Origin: Labilithrix sp.
GTDB taxonomy: Bacteria; Myxococcota_A; Polyangia; Polyangiales; Polyangiaceae
DNA length: 64,000 nt
Direction: 5' to 3'
Assembly (NCBI GenBank): GCA_019637195.1
Contig: JAHBWA010000038.1
Span: 1 to 64,000, forward strand
In this document: piece after piece, positions 21,901 to 27,866 of the stretch
How the letters are laid out: every line of letters begins with the position of its first letter
How positions within the stretch are numbered: the first letter of the stretch is position 1
Program-made: the position numbers and the translations under genes
The notes under the pieces: model-generated
The model's database searches: none
What the model was told of the DNA's origin: nothing
What the model saw: only the letters and a program-made list of their open reading frames with translations

Positions 21901-22097
21901 GCGCGCTCCGTCAGATCACGATGCTCAAGGTCCCTGCGCCGCTGCCGAAGGCCGTCGCCTACCAGCACCTCGGCGAGATCGCCCGCCAGCAGGGCGACAA
22001 CCGACGCGCCATGATGCTGCTGAAGCGCGCGATCGACGACGATCCGTCGCTCGACGACGCGCGCGCGTTGCTCGAGCAGCTCCAGTCCGAAGGCTGA
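9927..22097 (+). CDS. Giant TPR-repeat protein (4056 residues)
   Basis: A single uninterrupted 12.2-kb frame. There is no signal peptide and no transmembrane helix, so the product is probably cytoplasmic. Almost the whole length is alpha-helical repeat with TPR-type spacing. Typical units read A-x-x-x-Y/F-x-x-A-L-x-x-D/E-P with recurring phrases such as AIGAYRRAV, ALERALGAFP, LARLGSVYLQR and LLERVLEID. Around residues 1642-1718 the repeats are broken by a Pro/Thr-rich stretch (ETVPPPADGRRDSYVPTAPKR). The composition is dominated by Ala, Leu, Glu, Asp and Arg. It has no catalytic domain. TPR solenoids are protein-interaction scaffolds; the partner is unknown. It stands alone, divergent from ctaB and convergent with a Spy-like gene. 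The long minus-strand frames opposite it are coding-strand shadows. Confidence 0.92.
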   Translation: MGPSPRQSRANIPSFEAKLENEEEVLDSIVSALSKNALDAAIWDELHDAAVKHDRVSELAFAYESAAQSRKLKTFLPAVQAELFYRAATFFGDVLGDEFGATTYLERALGAFPGHVGAFERIDAQLTRTDDNKKLAELCVQTSAHHAKPDQIIILKRAAHLFERASLEDKAIETFQQLVRLDPADEELRNALEARFVRANRYRDVARMFEQALAADPAPAEDEAARIRQKLIEVFANQLKEPERAMPHVEALLEADPENAEARRVAHRLLESKGLAARAAAALSAGATTTEERARYLGIELEHTRGPRRRDVLRRIGVLKQDELDDTQGAFEAFEQALGIDPADDELRQRYMGLGIQLKGPLEVARTFARVSTVAKDAGIRSRITAEMGDLLLRGGDTKRARTTLAGVLSAPTADPGAVLTAARALSSVYESEGDVKNLVEVLQRIGELSPLEGEKQLANERIAEICTNELGDAERAIGAWRRLVDSPARARALEALEPLYEAREQWIDLSFVLEERAKDAAADPVAARALSHRAAEVLTTKAKDVGSASQAWRQMIATYGPARDVYAQWLPLLEQERLWAELAEALTKDAELASEEERPLVLARLGSVYLQRTRDTDAAIDAFKRALDLDAAEKTSRATLEKLLLAAEHRLAASAVLEPIYRGEQNAQGLLRVLDIRASSSPIVQDRLAALEEAARVAASVSKDKTIEVVARGLAESVESQEPIAPWLERFTRAGEGIDPKRRAAFLAKALGDRPIESQELLGLAVLLGEESYAAGDVAGALAAYRRALAFEPSSADLIARVDQLLQEQGNPEERVALYRAALERGADAARRRQLLHSIGTIERYELMNPTAAIGAYRRAVIDDPTDREANSALVELYTETEAWDELCDLLEDYLAQATSPEETRAARAQLAQVATAHGQGGRGAIHAGALLNDPQLGEPELDLVEHVATTLDDKVLLRAVLERRVRESEEPRKQVACLERLATLAAESGDASHAVERLRQAADIAQGMGDAPAAIALYDRLRAIAPRDEHATGQLVDLHERAGSWDKVPPLYSVLLELATDTLSRVALLRRLSRTLADQLGDLERAFGAAKSALALAPEDGDALADASSLAIRTGRTAELAAAIDEALAATAGAPEATRAELTLAKARILAAQEDTWGDAGAAFRAVLEGTTDEAIHATAAQAFTELLRAMPRSQAKTRDVRWLHGWRVDHATADQRARALLAWAEAEELELGHEQTALELYKKVLEIDESELDALSAVSRLSLAHGDVEGALAALMTRRSASEGDAKNALDVQIATILADRPGREGEALDRIAGVLENTPQDTAAIELAARLLGSPEVAERAAKVLETSLDAVDDPDQKIKVFDHLITHPGGSEPRRELYERYLDTLAELERPDAAYAVALRGVRALPAEPALWDRAEQIARQLSSAEPLADTYEAVLRLEVAGAHGASLAELARVANEPPSDDLQHTRLEKADAIELGQRAVAFYEEWYEDSARVVRVLERLLEIEPEDTWAFDRLKLIFDSKERWDELFALYDRAAAAADKDRKFELLEEAAQIAKDFANHAQRAIRYFEQLLELRPGNVRLSSALERLYERHGCHRELITLRGMRLIALPHDEAQKERSRIATLWLDELNDASSALIVVEDIVVNQNLEVPEGATPQIIDVTPLLERVLATAPRTADIRETVPPPADGRRDSYVPTAPKRGLVRQRAAALLKERYGTAGKEADLARVLEVELEVVKSVKERIRRHHQIAGLHAQLGNDEAALEHFVQLVLLEPEVASHRQELAAIAARTGRFDRLAEVLVSAADDAHDDALKVELLMSAGDVTADQIGDIERAIELFFRILAVSPIADAALLEACRHVEPLLEKADRRADRLDVLERLAILEQETDVRWHVLGEAARLAMGLEEDDRAIWAWEGRLETRPGDPEALDGLAFLFEKSERWRPLIDTLDKRARRDDREADQRRDDRIRVAQIQSEKLDATEEAIETWRDVEATFGHSEDGTRALAALYRLTKRWEELAELLGGAQARAATPADKAETLRELGDVQREELAQASLAIASYELSLTTEPRNEGSRSGLRSLIKKSEHRAEVVRVLLAAYVAADDWKLILDITEHRLSATPDTSGQIAVLMEAARLSENRADDADAAFTLVRRALLLDPSQDETVAEIFRLADKTRAWRPLADALRECIDGQGDAAWARALRFRMGEVLEERLDEPRPALDAYVHVADQGPADLEPAKAVIRVAGKTARWDAAARALVESTRARDTLERELVLAVEEAAQAATGWDAVTFALASLIHDGGGLSPGLARDLEDAIAVWHRDRRGDPDAAEAAYARALAHDPTNAPLLAELAKLQRRARGRPLVDSLLRLSQTTGGDLDLLGEAAEVAVNSVGDRALAKSIFDRLLKLAAERWLGATEPNVLTSGTPQAPASYVDRATRELVRIYGDDGDHDKVVQLLTDTAHLPWETEKARALRHEAAVVAVDKLGAADRAIAIYLALIEEDPHDAEAVARVVALYEAADRRTELLELKRRLVGTARDAGARLELRLQVAALEDGLDSVSRAIDALRENLGESARHDATVKRLAAILQREERVEELETLLASQAQLGEDAGDTTPSADFFWRAAEVAEKQLGDLPRAIAHLRRVVALEERPPAYDALARLSTETRAYDDAAGFLDRLRELTDGPTRAAVTLRLVDALVSANRKPEARQRLESEVARDPEADSVRVRLADTYRAAQDWPALAVLLTEGAHHAPDKATRLARLREAAELHRARTNEPEKAIPLLEQASDLSPDDNAVKLALADALGAASRFEEARTLLRTLVEAFGGRRPKERAPVHYHLARLDLAVGDRARALVELDAATRIDPANPEILQALAELARDDGQLERAERSYRALLTVLRRQEDATDDAAITRSEAMFELAQIATRQGEIDRAKEILESAFELALESAVEARRLEGALRRAGDHQNLARALGTRLERGGAEDEAALRTELGGLYDRHLGKKDEALEMILRAIDLEPGNEPAHDAAFRLAAATGKMTSYETRVSGLAEAKADSDGELAGMLFLRLARIAESEKKDDREVAALYERAVSARPEDRELLSALAAVYERLGDDAGQARVLGMRVELDTAAGGASPDALYRLAQLRFRSGDVDAGCDAFELAFEAEPDADRAEELLRAAADAHPTAERIVDVYERLARAPDRERSLVDALVRRWSLPGSSAEPMREAVEIAEKLEDTGLAESLLRRFLERERPSSMSEEDHREGRVWALALLAWRCEESGRVREAAVLKREAAEIAEPEAARRFLFEVAGLASGPLDDLRLASSIYEELHEKEPQDRDAWELLLDVYRRLDDFSKLVALVARIVEFVDDIGERSKLRLERVKVQMQKLKLSDDDAAEELRDIVDENPAQVDAALLLVNIYEKSGREDDLAELLARQLDGAKDRQDAEAVGSLSRRLGQLLEKRDRTQARDVYYAALDWDPRAREILLVLERLHDEDADIEARSDVMERRLAIEHGDEAEALALSLHDTRRALEDNEGALRALEAGFRAAPRSMQLRDRLEIVYQDTSEYGKLAELFTLDARGRQDAKEKSARLREAAQIYRDELSNPEEASKVLREARAADPSDALLLVELVDTLSAAGEVRGAVDELTSALDTLDPNDALRPDLVGRRALARSRLGEMEGAFEDFEEAIAKGKSDLRGYFAEHLGKMALQAAGHGDVARWRTYRLRIAALRLDIGDVDEARNVLTELLKTDSKDKATLRAIAHVDELEGRWDTASATYRRLVGLEDAEGIVGAALKLLETCEKAGRLADARGGLERARMAAPDDAELRERLAWLYEQLGALKELAELVLEEARAAGDVAPRFEGLVRAGQLFLEAAADPNQTQQLDNAAAIAPLEEAHALRPSDLDCAALLSDAYVAGGRIDEAQELLLRTIGTFKGRRARELSALYHRLARIAEILGDRVTELQHLTTALDMDAQNGVVASELAYLAMEVQNLDVAQRALRQITMLKVPAPLPKAVAYQHLGEIARQQGDNRRAMMLLKRAIDDDPSLDDARALLEQLQSEG

Positions 22098-22118
22098 CGG
22101 CGCGGCGCAGACGCCGTC
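22096..22118. terminator. Hairpin between convergent genes (candidate bidirectional terminator)
   Basis: GACGGCG and CGCCGTC are perfect 7-bp arms separated by 9 nt, filling the 23-bp gap between the stop of the giant TPR gene and the stop of the Spy-like gene. No T tract follows on either strand, so termination is an inference from location and structure. Confidence 0.4.
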
Positions 22119-22120
22119 GC

Positions 22121-22699
22121 TCAGCGGCCCGCGTCCGGAGCCTCCGCCGGCGAAGGGGACGACGCGTCCGCACCCGCGGAGCGCGCGCCCGAGCGGATCG
22201 CGCGGAGCGCGGCTTGCTGCCCAGGGGTGAGCAAGTTCTTCACGCGAACGAGCATCCCGAGGTGGGAGGCCTTCACCTTCGTCTCGCGTTCCATCACGCG
22301 CGCGGCGGCCTCTCGCACCGTGGCCTCGTCGACGCGATCCGCGTCGAGGATCGCCACGAGCTTCTCCTTCTCGCCCTGGAGCTCCCACTGGAGGCGGAGC
22401 ATCGCCGCCTGCCCCTTGTCCGTCTCGGAGAGGATCGCGGCTTTCTGCTCGGGGGTGATCGCGAGCGCGTTCTGATGCTCCATCACGAGCTCCGGCGGGA
22501 AGAGCCGGGACTCGATCGGGCCGAGCGGCTCGCGCCCCTCGCGCACCTCCGCCGGCGCCGTGACGAGGTGCGGGGGCGAGAGCGTGACGGCGCCGTCCGA
22601 AGAGACCGAGTCGCCCGGCAGCGGCTCGCGCTTGGCGCAGGCGACGAGCCCGGCGAGGAGGACCGAGCAGAGGACACGGGGCAGAGTCGTCATCGTCAT
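22121..22699 (-). CDS. Spy/CpxP-like periplasmic lipoprotein
   Basis: A 192-residue protein with a lipoprotein signal ending LVACA. The mature part is mostly helical and includes LAITPEQKAAILSETDKGQA and LQWELQGEKEKLVAIL, then a second block with MERETKVKASHLGMLVRVKNLLTPGQQ. The two LTPEQ-like motifs are those of the LTXXQ (Spy/CpxP/ZraP heavy-metal resistor) family, whose members are periplasmic chaperones or stress sensors. The start at 22699 is preferred because it forms TGATG with the anti-sigma stop and has AAGGG six bases upstream; ATGs at 22705 and 22693 are alternatives. Last gene of the sigma-factor operon, and its likely output or sensor. Confidence 0.75.
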   Translation of the reverse strand: MTMTTLPRVLCSVLLAGLVACAKREPLPGDSVSSDGAVTLSPPHLVTAPAEVREGREPLGPIESRLFPPELVMEHQNALAITPEQKAAILSETDKGQAAMLRLQWELQGEKEKLVAILDADRVDEATVREAAARVMERETKVKASHLGMLVRVKNLLTPGQQAALRAIRSGARSAGADASSPSPAEAPDAGR

Positions 22700-23133
22700 C
22701 ACCATCCCTTGAGCGGGTTCGAGTCGAGGCCCGCGGCGCCGAGCGCGCGAGGCGCGCTGCCCGGAACGTCGAGGAGGAAGTCGAGCGGCGCCGGATCGAA
22801 GGCGCGCGCGGCGCCCGCCGAAGGCATCTCCGCCGCCGGGGGCGCGCCCGCGCCGGACGCCGGGTGCGGCGCGGGCGACGCGGACGAGGCGGCGACCGCG
22901 ACGGGCGCCGCAGACTCGGGCGACGAGGTCCCGAGGAGACCGAGCGGCCCGCACCAGAGGGCGAACATCGCGGCGGCGGCGAGGGACGCGGCGGGCACGA
23001 GGAGCCGCCACGGGGACCGCGCGGGGCGCCGCGCCCTCCACATCGCCTCGAAGTCGGGCGCGCGCCCGCGATCGCGGCGCGCGAGCTCGGCGAAGCGCGC
23101 GCGGAGCTCGCGATCGTCGTCCGGCGTCGTCAT
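22699..23133 (-). CDS. Probable membrane anti-sigma factor
   Basis: A 144-residue protein whose start overlaps the sigma-factor stop (ATGA). The N-terminal cytoplasmic part (MTTPDDDRELRARFAELARRD to about residue 40) is short and charged. One transmembrane helix spans about 42-61 (WRLLVPAASLAAAAMFALW), followed by a periplasmic Ala/Ser/Pro-rich tail. Size, topology and position directly after an ECF sigma gene fit an anti-sigma factor. It lacks the HxxxCxxC zinc motif of ZAS-type anti-sigma factors, so the assignment rests on context rather than family motif. Confidence 0.6.
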   Translation of the reverse strand: MTTPDDDRELRARFAELARRDRGRAPDFEAMWRARRPARSPWRLLVPAASLAAAAMFALWCGPLGLLGTSSPESAAPVAVAASSASPAPHPASGAGAPPAAEMPSAGAARAFDPAPLDFLLDVPGSAPRALGAAGLDSNPLKGW

Positions 23134-23660
23134 CGAGCGCCCTCCTCTTCCTGGATCAAGGCCGAGAGCGCGAGCTTGCCGCGCTCGTAGTGCTGGCGCG
23201 CCGTCCCGAGCGCGACGCCCATCACCGCCGCCGCCTCGGCGATCGAGAGGTCCTCGTAGAACACGAGGTGGAGCACCTCGCGCTGCCGCTCCGCGAGGCG
23301 CGCGAGCGCGCGAGAGAGTCGCTCCGCTCGCTCGCGCACCGCCGCCTCCGAGTCGGGACCGCGGCGCGCGTCGACGGGCTCTGCGGGCGCTTCCCCCCTC
23401 CCCCCGCGGAGGACACGGAGCACCGACCATCGACGATGCTCGCGCGCGGTCATCCGGATGACCCCGAAGAGCCACGTCTTGAGGCTCGATCGTCGGTCGA
23501 ATCGCGCGCGGCCGTCGAGCACCCTGAAGTAGACGTCCTGCAAGACCTCCTCGGCGAGGTCGCGATCCCGGCGACAGCACGCGAGCGCCCAGCCGAAGCT
23601 CGCCGGGTGGAGCGCGGCGAGCTCTCGCTCGATCGTTCGCGCCTCCTCGCGATCATCCAC
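23130..23660 (-). CDS. ECF-type RNA polymerase sigma factor
   Basis: A 176-residue sigma70-family factor with the two domains of the extracytoplasmic-function group. Region 2 is at about residues 20-85, including LAEEVLQDVYFRVLDG and SSLKTWLFGVIRMTAREHRR. Region 4 is at about 115-170, including LAERQREVLHLVFYEDLS and the helix-turn-helix IAEAAAVMGVALGTARQHYERGK. It directs polymerase to stress promoters. It is followed by an overlapping anti-sigma candidate and preceded by a DUF4349 lipoprotein 34 bp upstream, so the four genes are probably one operon and autoregulated. The target promoter could not be identified by eye. Confidence 0.92.
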   Translation of the reverse strand: MDDREEARTIERELAALHPASFGWALACCRRDRDLAEEVLQDVYFRVLDGRARFDRRSSLKTWLFGVIRMTAREHRRWSVLRVLRGGRGEAPAEPVDARRGPDSEAAVRERAERLSRALARLAERQREVLHLVFYEDLSIAEAAAVMGVALGTARQHYERGKLALSALIQEEEGAR

Positions 23661-23694
23661 GTGGGCCCGACGGTCGCATCGTCTCGCTCCTCGG

Positions 23695-24552
23695 TCAACC
23701 GACCGCCACGGACAGGGCCTTCGCGCGGCGGCGGCGCACGACGACGACGACCGCCGCGAGGACCGCGAGGATCGGCGCGAGCGTCGGCCCGATCGCGGCC
23801 GCCGCCATCGCAGAGTAGACCGCGAGCGCCGCCGCCGCCTGGACGCCCGCGTTCCCGGCGCGCGCGAGGCTCGGGCCCGGCGTCTTCCACGCGGCGACGC
23901 TCTTCGTCGAGAGGTTGACGCGCACGGTGGCCAGGGCGACCTTCGACCGCATCACGCGCTCCTGCGCCTCGAGCCGCTCGACGTTCTCGCGGACGCGCGC
24001 CAGCTCGCGCTCCGCCTCGACGAGCTCCTGGATCGACGCCGCCTTCCCCGCCATGATCTCGAGCAGGCGCTTCTCCTGGGTACGCGCGCTGAGCAGGCGC
24101 GCCTCGAGGTCGGCGCGCTGCTCGGTGACGTCCTCGACCTTCTCGTTCGCGCTGGTGACCTCGCCGAGCTGCCCGAGCACGGCGCGAACGCCGCGCGCCG
24201 CGCCGGCGGGGACGCGGAGCTCGAGCCACGCGGTCGCGTGGTCGTCCGAGCCGCTCGCTTGCGAGTCGGCGACGAATCCGCCGGCGTCCTCGACCGCCGC
24301 GCGGAGCCGGGCGACCGCGGCGTCGACCCGCTCCACGGTCACGGCGACGTCCATCGTCACGACCAGCGATCGATCGGCGGCGGCGAGCGGCGCCGCGCCG
24401 ACGTGACCGCCGGCCGACGCGGCGACCGGCGGCGCGGCCGAGAGCGCTGCGCTCTCGGGGGCGGCCTTGGCGCAGCCCGCGAGGACGAGGACGAGAGTGA
24501 GGACGGTGAAAAGCGAGATCGTGCGCGAGGGGATCGTCATGGTCTGGCGCAT
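23695..24552 (-). CDS. DUF4349 lipoprotein with C-terminal membrane segment
   Basis: A 285-residue protein from ATG 24552. A lipoprotein signal ends LVLAGCAK (Cys27). Next comes the DUF4349 region, including VERVDAAVARLRAAVEDAGGFVADSQASG and AWLELRVPAG. A coiled coil at about residues 140-195 contains QRADLEARLLSARTQEKRLLEIM and ELARVRENVERLEAQ. The C-terminal 60 residues contain one long hydrophobic hairpin or helix ending VVVVVRRRRAK. DUF4349 proteins are envelope proteins of unknown role. It is first in the likely sigma-factor operon, suggesting it senses envelope state. A 21-bp-downstream or upstream in-frame ATG is possible; 24540 is the main alternative start. Confidence 0.8.
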   Translation of the reverse strand: MRQTMTIPSRTISLFTVLTLVLVLAGCAKAAPESAALSAAPPVAASAGGHVGAAPLAAADRSLVVTMDVAVTVERVDAAVARLRAAVEDAGGFVADSQASGSDDHATAWLELRVPAGAARGVRAVLGQLGEVTSANEKVEDVTEQRADLEARLLSARTQEKRLLEIMAGKAASIQELVEAERELARVRENVERLEAQERVMRSKVALATVRVNLSTKSVAAWKTPGPSLARAGNAGVQAAAALAVYSAMAAAAIGPTLAPILAVLAAVVVVVRRRRAKALSVAVG

Positions 24553-24763
24553 GGGTGATCGCACCGGCGCCGCCATATGACGTCGCGCCGGACGATTTCT
24601 CCAATCAGGCATAACCACCTGTCATTGCTTCGCGATTTCCCTGCCGCCGGCCCCGCCCGAGCGCCTGCGCACCTCCGCGCGGGGTCGACGACATCGGTCG
24701 CGCGCGGTCCGGGCCGCGCTCACGGGCCCGAGCGGGTGAGCCGCTCGAGCGCGATCCCGCGCG

Positions 24764-25291
24764 TCAGAGCAGATCTCCCGGCTCGAGCATCAGCGCCTCG
24801 TAGAGGATGTCGAGGCGCTCCTTCAGCTCGTCGTTGTTGGGATCGTGCTGGTTCGCCGAGATGAGCTGGATCCGCGCGTCGTCGAGCTTGCCGCGCGTGA
24901 GCAGCTCGTCGGCCTTCGCCGCGTGCTGCTTCGCCTTGGGCGTGCGCGCGATCATGAACAGCGTGCGCTGCTCGTGCTGCTTCTTGGGCTCGACGGCGCG
25001 CTCGTCGAGCTTGAGCTTCCCCTTCGAGAGCTCCGCGTCGTAGCGCGCGCGGAACGCCGGCTTGCGCAGGATGTTGTACGCCTCGGCGGCGCGCTTGAAG
25101 ACCGAAGCGGCGGCCGCCGCCACCTCGGGCCCCTCCTCGACGAACCGGTCGGGGTGACACCGCAGCGACAGGTCGTGGAACGCCTGCTGGATCTCGCCCG
25201 GCGGCGCGTCCTCCGGCACGCGCAGGATCTCGTAGTAGCTCATCGCTTCGAGAGACTCTGCCCACGCGAGGAACGTCGACGACTCCGCCAC
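24764..25291 (-). CDS. J-domain (DnaJ-like) co-chaperone with C-terminal helical repeat
   Basis: A 175-residue protein. The J domain spans about residues 18-82 with SYYEILRVPEDAPPGEIQQAFHDLSLRCHPDRF, so the HPD triad is at 46-48. There is no Gly/Phe or zinc-finger region, so this is a class III J-protein. The last 60 residues (KADELLTRGKLDDARIQLISANQHDPNN) look like one TPR-type helical hairpin. J-proteins stimulate Hsp70 ATPase and deliver clients. The Hsp70 gene lies 57 bp upstream on the same strand, so this is very likely its dedicated partner. The start is uncertain: GTG 25291 keeps a plausible helix before the J domain; ATG 25243 begins right at it. Confidence 0.85.
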   Translation of the reverse strand: MAESSTFLAWAESLEAMSYYEILRVPEDAPPGEIQQAFHDLSLRCHPDRFVEEGPEVAAAAASVFKRAAEAYNILRKPAFRARYDAELSKGKLKLDERAVEPKKQHEQRTLFMIARTPKAKQHAAKADELLTRGKLDDARIQLISANQHDPNNDELKERLDILYEALMLEPGDLL

Positions 25292-25348
25292 GACGCGAGC
25301 ATAGCGCCGCGGAGCGACCACGTCATGACCGACGGCTCGAGCGTCGTG

Positions 25349-27817
25349 TCAGGCGACGTTGTGGCGCGCCTGACGTTCGGCCATCGCGCCGATGTCCTCG
25401 GCGTCGGTGCTGGTGCCGAGCAAGCGCATCGTCGCCGTCGTCTCGCGCCCGGTGTCCTGGTCGCGCGCGCGCACGTTCAGGATCCCGTCGGCGTCGAGCT
25501 CGAACGTGACGGCGACCTTCACCTCGCCGCGGCGGGCGCGGCGGAGGCCGGAGAGATCCAGATCGCCCAGGCGCGTGTTCTCCGCGAAGCGCGACGACTC
25601 GCCCTGAGCGACGCGGATCGAGACGACCGTCTGACCGTCGCTGGCCGTCAAGAACGTGCGCGTCTTCTCGCACGGCACGGGAGAGTTCGCGGGGATGAGC
25701 ACGTCAGCGTACCCACCCGCCGTCTCCACGCCGAGGCTGAGCGGCGTCACGTCGATGAGCAGCGGCGTCGACGCGGACGTGGCGATCGCGCTGCCTTGCT
25801 GAAATCGCGCCGGCGAGGCCACCGGGCCGAGGTCGAGCTCGAGCTCCTGCGAGCGCTCGTGACTCGCTACGAGCGCGCTGATGCCGAAGGAGTTGACCGG
25901 GCGCGCCGCCGGCGGACCCGACGGCAACGCGAGGTCCAGGTCCGACGCCGCCGGCGGCCCCGAAGGCAGCTCGAGGTCCGGCGCCGCCACGATGTCGCGC
26001 GAGCCGTAGCCGCCGAAGCTGCCCGGCTCGTCGAGCTCGGGGATCCCGGGCAGCGCGAGATCGGGCAGCGGCACCGCGGGCGGCGCCGGCGACGCCGAGC
26101 GCCGCGCGGGCTTGGGCAAGGCGGGCGCCTCCTCGAACGAGCTCCGCGCGGGCATCCCGTCGATCGGCCGCGTCGAGGCGCGCGCGCCGACCAGCGGCGC
26201 CGCGTGATCGGTGCCGCCGCGGGCCTGCGTCGGCACCGCGCCGGAGGCGGTCCTCGGCGCAGGCGCAGGCTCGGCTGCCTGGACGCGCGGCAGAGGCGGA
26301 GCGCTCGCGGGCCGCGGCGGCTCGATCGGCACCTTCTCCATCGGCAGCGTCGGCACACGCCCGCGCACCGGCAGCGGGGGCGGCTTCTGCGGCGCGGGGG
26401 GCGGCGGTTTGGCCGGAGCTCTCGGCGCGGGCGCGACGCCGGGGACGTCCGAGAACGAGATGACCGCCGGCGCCTTGTTGAAGGAGAGGAACTCCGGGAC
26501 GGGCGGCGCGGGCGGCGCGCCGAGGTTCGTCGGCAGCGCGGGGGCGCGCGGGACGTCGGCGTGGGCGAGCGTCGGATCCGCGTCGGGGGGACGCGTCGGC
26601 ACCTCTGCCCCGCTCGGCTTCGGCTGCGCCTTCGCGAGCTGGTCGTGCGCGGAGCGCCGCTTGTGCGCCGCCTTCGAGCGGTTGAGCGCGTGCGCCTGGA
26701 TCGCCGCGCCGAGCGCGACGACCTCGTCGGGGTTGACCTTGAGGTGCGGCGGCTGCCCGAAGAGCTCCTCGACCATGCGCGCCACGAGCGGGATGCGCGT
26801 CGAGCCGCCGACGAGGATGACGCGATCGAAATCTCGCGGCGATAGCCCGATGATCTCGATCGACTGCCGCGCGACCGCGATCGTCCGCTCGATGAGGGGG
26901 CGGGCGAGCCGCTCGAGCTCGTCGCGCGTCATCACGAAGGGCGTCGCGATCGCGTGACCGCCCTCGTGGTAGCCGATGCCGGAGACCTCGCGCTGCGCCT
27001 GGAAGGTGGTCGAGAGCTCCTTCTTGAGCTCCTCCGCGACGAAGCTCAGCCGCGCGGCGCTGGCGGGGTTCGTCCGCGGATCGACGTTGAACCGCCTGAC
27101 GAGGTCGAGCGCGAGCCTCTCGGCGAGCACCCGGTCGACGTCGTCGCCGCCGAGCGCGGTGTCGCCGGCGGTGGCGAGCACCTCGAAGACGTTCCCGGTG
27201 AGGTCGAGCAACGTGACGTCGAACGTCCCGCCGCCGAGATCGTAGACGGCGATCTTCTCGGCCTTCGAGATCGACTGCCCGTACGCGAGCGCGGCGGCGG
27301 TCGGCTCGTTGAGGATGCGCATCACCTCGAGGCCGGCCAGCTTCCCCGCGATCTTCGTCGAGGCGCGCTGGAGATCGTTGAAGTTGGCCGGCACCGTGAT
27401 GACGGCCCGGTCGACGGGCTGGCCGAGCGCGGCCTCGGCGATCGACTTCGCCCGGCGCAGGACGAACGCGCTGATCTCCGGCAGCGCGTACGCGACGTCG
27501 CGCGCGAGGATCATCGTGCTGTTCTTCGTCCCCTGGACGAGCTTGAACGGGAAGCGCGACTTCGCCGCCTGCACCTCGTCCGAGTCCCACGAGCGGCCGA
27601 GCAGCGGCTTCACGGAGAAGACGGTGTTCTCCGGGTCGATGAGCCGGCGCTCGCGCGCGGGGTCGCCGACGAGCACGGTGCTCGACGGATGGAACGACAC
27701 GACGGACGGCAAAAGGCGCCTGCCCTGCTCGTCCTCGAGGGTGACGGCTACGCCGTCCACCACCGCCGCGACGACGGTGTTCGTGGTGCCGAGGTCGATT
27801 CCGATCGCGACGCTCAT
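25349..27817 (-). CDS. Hsp70-family protein with a large proline-rich insertion and no lid
   Basis: An 822-residue protein. Residues 1-378 are a full Hsp70 ATPase domain: IGIDLGTTNTVVA at the phosphate-1 site, VYDLGGGTFDV at 191-201 and VILVGGSTRIP at 333-343. Residues 379-685 are Pro/Ala-rich and low complexity, unlike the short linker of DnaK. Residues 686-800 resume with LLIDVTPLSLGVETAGG, the start of the substrate-binding beta domain, through AVTFELDADGILNVRARD. It ends at 822 with almost no alpha-helical lid. It is probably cytoplasmic. It follows gltD by 49 bp and precedes the J-protein gene. It probably binds and releases specific clients rather than acting as the housekeeping DnaK. 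Confidence 0.93.
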   Translation of the reverse strand: MSVAIGIDLGTTNTVVAAVVDGVAVTLEDEQGRRLLPSVVSFHPSSTVLVGDPARERRLIDPENTVFSVKPLLGRSWDSDEVQAAKSRFPFKLVQGTKNSTMILARDVAYALPEISAFVLRRAKSIAEAALGQPVDRAVITVPANFNDLQRASTKIAGKLAGLEVMRILNEPTAAALAYGQSISKAEKIAVYDLGGGTFDVTLLDLTGNVFEVLATAGDTALGGDDVDRVLAERLALDLVRRFNVDPRTNPASAARLSFVAEELKKELSTTFQAQREVSGIGYHEGGHAIATPFVMTRDELERLARPLIERTIAVARQSIEIIGLSPRDFDRVILVGGSTRIPLVARMVEELFGQPPHLKVNPDEVVALGAAIQAHALNRSKAAHKRRSAHDQLAKAQPKPSGAEVPTRPPDADPTLAHADVPRAPALPTNLGAPPAPPVPEFLSFNKAPAVISFSDVPGVAPAPRAPAKPPPPAPQKPPPLPVRGRVPTLPMEKVPIEPPRPASAPPLPRVQAAEPAPAPRTASGAVPTQARGGTDHAAPLVGARASTRPIDGMPARSSFEEAPALPKPARRSASPAPPAVPLPDLALPGIPELDEPGSFGGYGSRDIVAAPDLELPSGPPAASDLDLALPSGPPAARPVNSFGISALVASHERSQELELDLGPVASPARFQQGSAIATSASTPLLIDVTPLSLGVETAGGYADVLIPANSPVPCEKTRTFLTASDGQTVVSIRVAQGESSRFAENTRLGDLDLSGLRRARRGEVKVAVTFELDADGILNVRARDQDTGRETTATMRLLGTSTDAEDIGAMAERQARHNVA

Positions 27818-27866
27818 TCCGTCCGGGCCGAAAGGTTAGCAACTCTCGCCCGAAAAAGCCGCTCGC

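Noticed and set aside
24553..24763. ECF-type promoter ahead of the DUF4349 gene
   Set aside because: GGAAAT/GGAGAA and CGTC elements occur but not at the 16-17-bp spacing expected of ECF promoters.
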